15,008 bases of DNA from Bacteroidales bacterium (GTDB lineage Bacteria > Bacteroidota > Bacteroidia > Bacteroidales > Muribaculaceae). A program made the position numbers and the translations under genes. This document shows positions 6,587-12,164 of the stretch, one piece after another. Location: NCBI GenBank assembly GCA_900752535.1, contig CAADVV010000380.1:1-15008 (forward strand). The letters run 5' to 3'. The notes beneath the pieces are model-generated. The model made no database searches, was not told the DNA's origin, and worked only from the letters and a program-made list of their open reading frames with translations. Within the stretch, counting starts at the first letter, position 1; every line of letters starts with the position of its first letter.

Positions 6587-7774
6587 ATGTTGAGGTTTTT
6601 GCATACGAGCGACTGGCATTTCGGCCATGTCCTTTACGGTTATGACCGCACTGAGGAGCAGCTTGAGACGTTGGCGGCCATAGACGCTATCTGTCGCCGG
6701 GAGCGGCCCGACGCTCTCATAGTGAGCGGCGACCTCTATGACGTAGCCCAGCCGTCTTCAGCCGTACAGCGCCGTCTGACCGATGCGCTGATTGCGATGC
6801 GACGCCACAACCCGTCGATGGAGATTATTATCACGGCCGGCAATCATGACAGCGCCACACGCCACGAGATTGCCCGTAATCTCTGGGAGGAGCACCGTAT
6901 ACACATGATTGGCACTGTCCCTCAGCGCGAGGATGCCGACCTGACGTCACTATTGGTCCGGGTTGGCGACAAAGGTGTTGTCTGTGCCGTGCCTTATGTC
7001 AACCGCCGTTTTGTCGACGAGGATTTCTATATGCGTGTGACGGAGGAGGCGTCGCATATAGAAACTGATGAGTCGTTGCCTGTCGTGCTGATGGCCCACA
7101 TGGCTGTGTCCGGCGGTGACTATGAGGGACACCGCAGCATGGCTGAAGGTGCGATAATCGGCAATCTCGAGACCGCGCCGCTGGAGTCGCTCGGACATGA
7201 CTATGACTATCTGGCTTTAGGGCATATACATAAACGGCAGCAACTCGACGCCGCCGGTAGGGTGTGTTACAGCGGGTCGCCGATGGCTGTCAGTTTCGAC
7301 GAACCTTATGCCCACGGTGTATTTCTTGTTGAAATCGAATGTCGCGGTGCGGTGCCGCGGGTCAAATCGGTCGATCTTGAGGCGCGTTGCCCGCTGCTAA
7401 CTGTCGGCGCCCCTGCCGGACTGTCGTGGGCTGACGCGTTGAATGAACTTAATTCTCTTGAGGCGTCGCCAGAGAGCTATGTGCGACTCAATGTGGCTGA
7501 CGACGCTACGTTGCCCGACAATGCCGTAGAACTCGCCCGCAGAGCATCGGCGGAACGCGGATTGCGTTTCTGTGTGCTGAACCGCGTTCGCCCGGGACGC
7601 ACGGCGTCAGAACACAGCGAAACGTCGATGACTGTGGAGGAGCTCAGACAACGGTCGCCGCTTGACATTGCCCGCCTCTATGCCGACGCCGTCGGCGAGG
7701 TTTTTGATGAAGATATGGAGTCGCTGCTGAGCGAAATTATAAATGAGGTCGAGGAGGACCGTCGTGAGTCATGA
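6587..7774 (+). CDS. sbcD: Exonuclease subunit SbcD (Mre11-type nuclease)
   Basis: This is the nuclease subunit of the SbcCD complex, the bacterial Mre11-Rad50 counterpart. The complex cuts hairpins, palindromes and protein-blocked DNA ends and acts as a 3'-5' double-strand exonuclease. At 395 residues the length is normal. All metallophosphoesterase motifs are present and bind the two metal ions: DWH (D9, H11), SGDLYD (D49), GNHD (N86-H87-D88), MAH (H171) and GHIH (H213, H215). The C-terminal capping part follows from about 270 to the end. The frame is open from a GTG at 6566, but I chose the ATG at 6587. It gives MLRFLHTSDWH, which lines up with the N-terminus of known SbcD (E. coli MRILHTSDWH); the extra seven residues would be atypical. 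The stop overlaps the sbcC start by four bases (ATGA). Confidence 0.95.
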   Translation: MLRFLHTSDWHFGHVLYGYDRTEEQLETLAAIDAICRRERPDALIVSGDLYDVAQPSSAVQRRLTDALIAMRRHNPSMEIIITAGNHDSATRHEIARNLWEEHRIHMIGTVPQREDADLTSLLVRVGDKGVVCAVPYVNRRFVDEDFYMRVTEEASHIETDESLPVVLMAHMAVSGGDYEGHRSMAEGAIIGNLETAPLESLGHDYDYLALGHIHKRQQLDAAGRVCYSGSPMAVSFDEPYAHGVFLVEIECRGAVPRVKSVDLEARCPLLTVGAPAGLSWADALNELNSLEASPESYVRLNVADDATLPDNAVELARRASAERGLRFCVLNRVRPGRTASEHSETSMTVEELRQRSPLDIARLYADAVGEVFDEDMESLLSEIINEVEEDRRES

Positions 7775-10700
7775 AACTGCGTTCACTGACCATACATAAT
7801 ATCATGTCTATCGCCGACGCCGCGATAGATTTCGACCGCAGACCGCTGTCAGAAGCCGATGTATTTCTGATTACCGGTGCCACCGGCTCGGGTAAATCGG
7901 CCATTCTTGACGCCATATGTCTGGCTCTATACAACCGCACGCCGCGTCTCGACTCAATCGCAACTTCGGTGAGATATGACTCGGTCAAAGGCTCGGACAT
8001 GAAAATCAACGACGAGCGTCAGCTCCTGCGCAACGGTACGGGCGAGGGCTTTGTCAGACTGACATTCACCGGTATCGACAACCGCGACTATTGTGCCGAA
8101 TGGGGTGCCCGACGCGCCCGCGACCGTGCTTCGGGGAAGATTCAGAAGCTTTCATGGGTGCTCAGATGCGGCGATGACTTTGTCCTGACACGCTATGCCG
8201 AAATCGAGCGGGCCGTCATTGCGGCTGTCGGACTTGATTTCGCCCAGTTCTGCCGCACAACTATGCTCGCTCAGGGACAATTCACAATGTTTCTCAAGAG
8301 CGACGACAAAGACAAGGCGCGTATCCTTGAGAAACTCACCGGCGAGACTATTTATGCGGAGGTTGGCCGACGACTCCATGAGCGCACGATGGAGAGTAAG
8401 CGTGCACTCGAGACCCTGCGTACGCGACTTTCGTCTGTGAGCTTTAGGAGTGAGGAGGAGATGGCAGCTCTCGCTGCCGAAAGTGAACGTCTTACGTCTG
8501 AAGTCGGTGTTACGTCGGCCGAGGCCGACGGATTAAGAAAAAAACGAGAATGGTTTGTGCGTGACCGAGAACTGTCGGTTGAGGCCGAACGTGCCGCGAC
8601 AGCCCTCGCTGTCGCCGAGGAGGTCATGAAGTCCCCGGAAAATGTGGCGATGGAAGCTGACATTAGAGAGTGGAATGTGTCTGAACCGGCGCGCCGACGT
8701 GTGGCTGAGCGTGCCAATGCCATCAAGTCGCTGTCATCTCTCGACGAAGACATGAAAGCCTATCAACGCGAATTCGGTAGGTTGCGCGGCGCGGTCGCTG
8801 CCAATGGCGAAGTCATTGCATCGGAGCGACATAAACTCAGGTCGCAGAAATCTGCCATCGAGGCGTATGGCGTGAAAACCGAAGCATTCGCCAAATCCGA
8901 CACTATCACAACGCTGTTGTCACGTCTGATTGATACTGCTAAATCAGAGGCCTCGACCTTCGCCGCGATTAAGAAAAACGAAAAAGAAATTGACTCCGCG
9001 CGGAGTCGTCGTGACGAAACTGTCGTAATTCTCGGCAGGGAGCGCGAGGTTCTCGCCGGGGCCGAATCGGCTCTTGACGTCACGCGACGTCGTATGTCGG
9101 CTTATGACCAAAAAGCACTGACCGAGCGCCTGCGCGTCCTCAACGATGACGACAAAGCTATCATCAGGATGCGTGAACGACGGAAATCACTTGAAGCCCG
9201 CGAGGTTGCGATGGCTTTATTGGTCAAACAGCTAAGTGAAACCGGTGACGCTCTCACCCGGGTTTCTGAGGAGCTCAGAACCGCCGAATCTGCGCTTGTC
9301 ACAGCGACAGCGTTGAAAGAGGAGCGTCGTAACGCCTATGAAGCCTTGCGTGACGTTGACAATAAGGTGGCTGAGACCATGCGCGCGGCGCTGACAGTCG
9401 GCTGCGATTGTCCGGTATGCCGTCAGCGTGTGACGATACTCCCGCCCTCCAACCCTCAGCTTCGACAGCTTGTCGACAATAGTCGTCGTCAGCTTAAAGA
9501 GGCTGAAAAGTCATTTGACGAAGCACAGACTTCGGCCAACGCGAAACGCGTCAGCCGCGACAGCCTTGCAGCGCAGGTCGAAAATATGAAACACCGTCTT
9601 GATGACGAACGCGCCGCGCTGACCCGCGAAACCGAGGCTGCCAATAACGATGAATCGGTCCTGCTGACGCGTCTGTCGCAGCCGGGACTCGACGAGGCCG
9701 AAGGTTATGTGAAACGTTCTCTCGCCGAGGTTAACGGCTCCCTGTCAGAACTGTCGGCTCTGTCTGCATTAGCTGAAAAGCAAAGGGTAGAAGCTGAGAA
9801 ACAACGCGGGAAAGCTGAAGCGGCCGATAGCGCGGTCAAATGTATAGACGGGGAGATTCAGCGCCTTGACGGTTCGATGACCCAACTCGTAGGGACGCTT
9901 GCTACGCTCAGACAGACAGCGGCTGAAACGTCGCGCACTCTGGCTGAAATCAGCGGATTTGGTCCCTGGACTGAAATGGAACCTTCCGAAGCCCGCAAGG
10001 CTTTCCTTGCCGAGCGTGACGCATGGCAGAAGCTGACCGATTCAGCCTCGCGCCTTGAGATATCCATTGCGGAGATGGAGCGTCGTCACCTTGAAGAAAG
10101 GAATGCTGAAAACGAGTTGCTTGAACTGCTGCCTGATACTCCTGTCGTCCCGTCGGCTCACGACGCGGCTCTGATTTCAAAACTGCGCAAAGTGCATGGC
10201 GGTGTTACCTCGGTGAGGGAGTCAATCTCTCGGTGCCGTCGCGAAATAGAAGCTGCAACTGTGGCGCTGTCGGTGTTCTATACCGAAACAGGACTCTCAG
10301 CCGAACGTGTGGCAACTTTTGCCGAATGGCCGGCCGTGAAAATCGAGCGAATGCGCAGTCAGATAGAGAAGATAAAAAGCGATGCCGAGAAGCTGCGGGG
10401 CAGTGTCAGTGCTCTCGAACGTCAGCGCGTAGCCCACGTCTCGGCGCGCCCTGCGATTGGTGACGACGAAACCGAAGCCTCGGCTACTGAGGCACTTGGT
10501 GAAGCCGAGAAATGCATCAGCGACGCCCGCACACGCCTCGGAGCCATCTCACAGATAATCAGCGACGAGAAGGCTTTGCGCGAGACTCATGCCGGGCTAC
10601 TCGCTGAAATTGCGACAGCCGAAAAGAGCTATTCCCGTCTTCAGCGCCTCAACGTGCTGTTCGGGTCGACTGACGGTGAGAAATTCCGCTCAATAGCCCA

Positions 10701-11139
10701 GAGCTTCGTGCTTGAGAGTCTGCTTGATGCCGCCAATATCTTTCTCAGAGAACTCGATGACCGATACTACCTCCAGGGAGTCCCGGGCCAGTATACGATT
10801 CTTCTCGGTGACGCTCAGAGTGGTATGCCGCCGCGTCCGGTCGTCACGGCCTCCGGTGGCGAAAGTTTCCTCGTGTCACTGGCCCTGGCGTTGGCACTCA
10901 GTGACTTTGGCGGAGGCGGACTGTCTGTGGGTACGCTTTTCATCGACGAGGGATTCGGCACTCTCAGCGGCACTCCGCTGACCAACGCCATCAGTCTGCT
11001 GCGCTCGCTCAATGTGCGCTGGGGGCGGCGTGTGGGCATAATCAGCCATATCGAGGCTCTGAAAAACGAGATACCGGTCAGAATCGTCGTCTCGCGCAGC
11101 TCGTCGTCATCTCCCGCCGAAATCAGGGTCGAACCCTGA
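7771..11139 (+). CDS. sbcC: Exonuclease subunit SbcC (Rad50-type ATPase)
   Basis: This encodes 1122 residues, an SMC-like ATPase that clamps DNA and controls SbcD. N-terminal motifs are Walker A GATGSGKS (36-43) and a Q-loop region LAQGQFTMFLKSDDKDKA, typical of SbcC. Two long, Glu/Arg/Ala-rich coiled-coil arms run from about 190 to 540 and from about 560 to 920. At their tip sits the zinc hook CPVC (C547, C550), with a further cysteine at 545, through which two SbcC molecules join. The C-terminal half of the ATPase has the signature SGGES (1028-1032) and Walker B LFIDEGFG (D1059, E1060). The start ATG at 7771 overlaps the sbcD stop, so the two subunits are translationally coupled. The gene is intact and ends within a hairpin terminator. 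Confidence 0.95.
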   Translation: MKLRSLTIHNIMSIADAAIDFDRRPLSEADVFLITGATGSGKSAILDAICLALYNRTPRLDSIATSVRYDSVKGSDMKINDERQLLRNGTGEGFVRLTFTGIDNRDYCAEWGARRARDRASGKIQKLSWVLRCGDDFVLTRYAEIERAVIAAVGLDFAQFCRTTMLAQGQFTMFLKSDDKDKARILEKLTGETIYAEVGRRLHERTMESKRALETLRTRLSSVSFRSEEEMAALAAESERLTSEVGVTSAEADGLRKKREWFVRDRELSVEAERAATALAVAEEVMKSPENVAMEADIREWNVSEPARRRVAERANAIKSLSSLDEDMKAYQREFGRLRGAVAANGEVIASERHKLRSQKSAIEAYGVKTEAFAKSDTITTLLSRLIDTAKSEASTFAAIKKNEKEIDSARSRRDETVVILGREREVLAGAESALDVTRRRMSAYDQKALTERLRVLNDDDKAIIRMRERRKSLEAREVAMALLVKQLSETGDALTRVSEELRTAESALVTATALKEERRNAYEALRDVDNKVAETMRAALTVGCDCPVCRQRVTILPPSNPQLRQLVDNSRRQLKEAEKSFDEAQTSANAKRVSRDSLAAQVENMKHRLDDERAALTRETEAANNDESVLLTRLSQPGLDEAEGYVKRSLAEVNGSLSELSALSALAEKQRVEAEKQRGKAEAADSAVKCIDGEIQRLDGSMTQLVGTLATLRQTAAETSRTLAEISGFGPWTEMEPSEARKAFLAERDAWQKLTDSASRLEISIAEMERRHLEERNAENELLELLPDTPVVPSAHDAALISKLRKVHGGVTSVRESISRCRREIEAATVALSVFYTETGLSAERVATFAEWPAVKIERMRSQIEKIKSDAEKLRGSVSALERQRVAHVSARPAIGDDETEASATEALGEAEKCISDARTRLGAISQIISDEKALRETHAGLLAEIATAEKSYSRLQRLNVLFGSTDGEKFRSIAQSFVLESLLDAANIFLRELDDRYYLQGVPGQYTILLGDAQSGMPPRPVVTASGGESFLVSLALALALSDFGGGGLSVGTLFIDEGFGTLSGTPLTNAISLLRSLNVRWGRRVGIISHIEALKNEIPVRIVVSRSSSSSPAEIRVEP

Positions 11140-11142
11140 TTT
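11120..11142 (+). terminator. Hairpin at the end of sbcC containing its stop codon
   Basis: AAATCAGGGT (11120-11129) and ACCCTGATTT (11133-11142) are exact reverse complements around a three-base loop, CGA (or a nine-base stem with a five-base loop). The sbcC stop TGA (11137-11139) lies inside the 3' arm. An A-run before and a short T-run after fit an intrinsic terminator. It separates sbcDC from the peptidase operon downstream. Confidence 0.6.
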
Positions 11143-11190
11143 ACTGATACATTAATCGCCTAAATATCGCTTTATTCGGGATATTTTCGC

Positions 11191-11198
11191 TATTTTTG
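11191..11198 (+). promoter_or_regulatory. Bacteroides-type -7 box for the caspase-CHAT operon
   Basis: TATTTTTG matches the -7 consensus TAnnTTTG exactly. The nearest -33-like sequence is TTTA at 11171-11174, with a 16-base gap, which is a poor match in sequence and spacing. Transcription would begin near 11205, giving a leader of about 54 bases. Together with the terminator upstream, this suggests the two peptidase genes form their own transcription unit. Confidence 0.5.
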
Positions 11199-11258
11199 TC
11201 GGCAGGTTGACCACGGCCCCAATGAAGAGGCTGTAGCTCACGTCTTTCTGTTCAGGCT

Positions 11259-12164
11259 ATGCTTTGCCATATTCTACTGAAACTCACGCGGGTATTTCTG
11301 CTGGCACTCACGCTTGCGGGCGCATTCTTATCGGCTGATGCCTCGACGCGCCGCGCCCTCGTGATAGGGCTCGGACGATATGCTGACCCGTCGTGGGCTC
11401 GGATTCACGGCGACAGTGATGCCGACATTGTGACCGCTATGCTTCGTTCGGGAGGCTATGGCAGTATAACCGTACTGAAAAACCATAAGGCCACCAAAGC
11501 AGCTATCATTTCGGCTTTCAGACGTCTTGTCTCTGACTCGCGTCGTGGCGACACTGTCTATATCCATTTTTCAGGTCACGGACAACAGGTGACCGATGTC
11601 AGCGGTGACGAGGATGACGGTTTTGACGAGGCATGGATTCCATATGACGCCTATAAAACTTACAGTGCATCGTACAAGGGCGAGAAACATCTTCTTGATG
11701 ACGAGGTGGCTTATTGGATGAGCCGGCTGCGCGACCGTGTCGGTCAGGCAGGGCAGCTCCTTGTTGTGGTTGACGCATGTCACAGCGGCGATTCGTCGCG
11801 CGGAGATGAATGTGACTCAATGTGTGACGGTCCCTGCTATGTGCGTGGTACATCGTCAGACTTCATAATACCGCTCGCTACTGCTCCACGTCGCACGGCC
11901 AAGGTCCGCGAGGACTGGCTGACGCTGACCGCCTGCCGCGATTATCAGGTCAACTATGAGGTCAAAACCAGCGACGGCGCATATTACGGTATGCTGACCT
12001 ATGCACTCTGGCGACTCCGCGCGGACCTCGCCGGGCTCGATAACCCCGAGGTCGCTTCACGTCTCCAGACGTTTGTCAACCGCCACCGATGCCACATGCC
12101 GCAGAATCCCACTTTGAGCGGCCGTGTTACGTCAACCAGACTATCAGGATTTTTCACGCGATGA
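11259..12164 (+). CDS. Exported metacaspase-like cysteine peptidase (caspase family, C14)
   Basis: This encodes 301 residues: a signal peptide (hydrophobic core LTRVFLLALTLAGAFLS, likely cleaved after SADA near residue 28) followed by one caspase-fold p20-like domain. The catalytic His is in IHFSGHGQQ (H107) and the catalytic Cys in VVVDACHSGD (C174). The acidic stretch DEDDGFDEAWIPYD (117-130) is the metacaspase S1-pocket signature, which in that family favours cleavage after Arg or Lys rather than Asp. After the active-site loop come three cysteines spaced C-X3-C-X3-C (185, 189, 193) and then a basic segment, APRRTAKVR (209-217), which could be a self-cleavage site. No other domain is attached. 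The ATG at 11259 is the first in-frame start after a stop at 11223. The stop overlaps the start of the TPR-CHAT gene by four bases. The substrate is unknown; the signal peptide places it in the periplasm or beyond. Confidence 0.9.
   Translation: MLCHILLKLTRVFLLALTLAGAFLSADASTRRALVIGLGRYADPSWARIHGDSDADIVTAMLRSGGYGSITVLKNHKATKAAIISAFRRLVSDSRRGDTVYIHFSGHGQQVTDVSGDEDDGFDEAWIPYDAYKTYSASYKGEKHLLDDEVAYWMSRLRDRVGQAGQLLVVVDACHSGDSSRGDECDSMCDGPCYVRGTSSDFIIPLATAPRRTAKVREDWLTLTACRDYQVNYEVKTSDGAYYGMLTYALWRLRADLAGLDNPEVASRLQTFVNRHRCHMPQNPTLSGRVTSTRLSGFFTR

Noticed and set aside
8352..8753. A 133-codon minus-strand frame rich in Ser/Arg inside sbcC
   Set aside because: The Ser/Arg bias is the reverse reading of the Glu/Ala/Arg-rich coiled coil of SbcC; it is not a gene.
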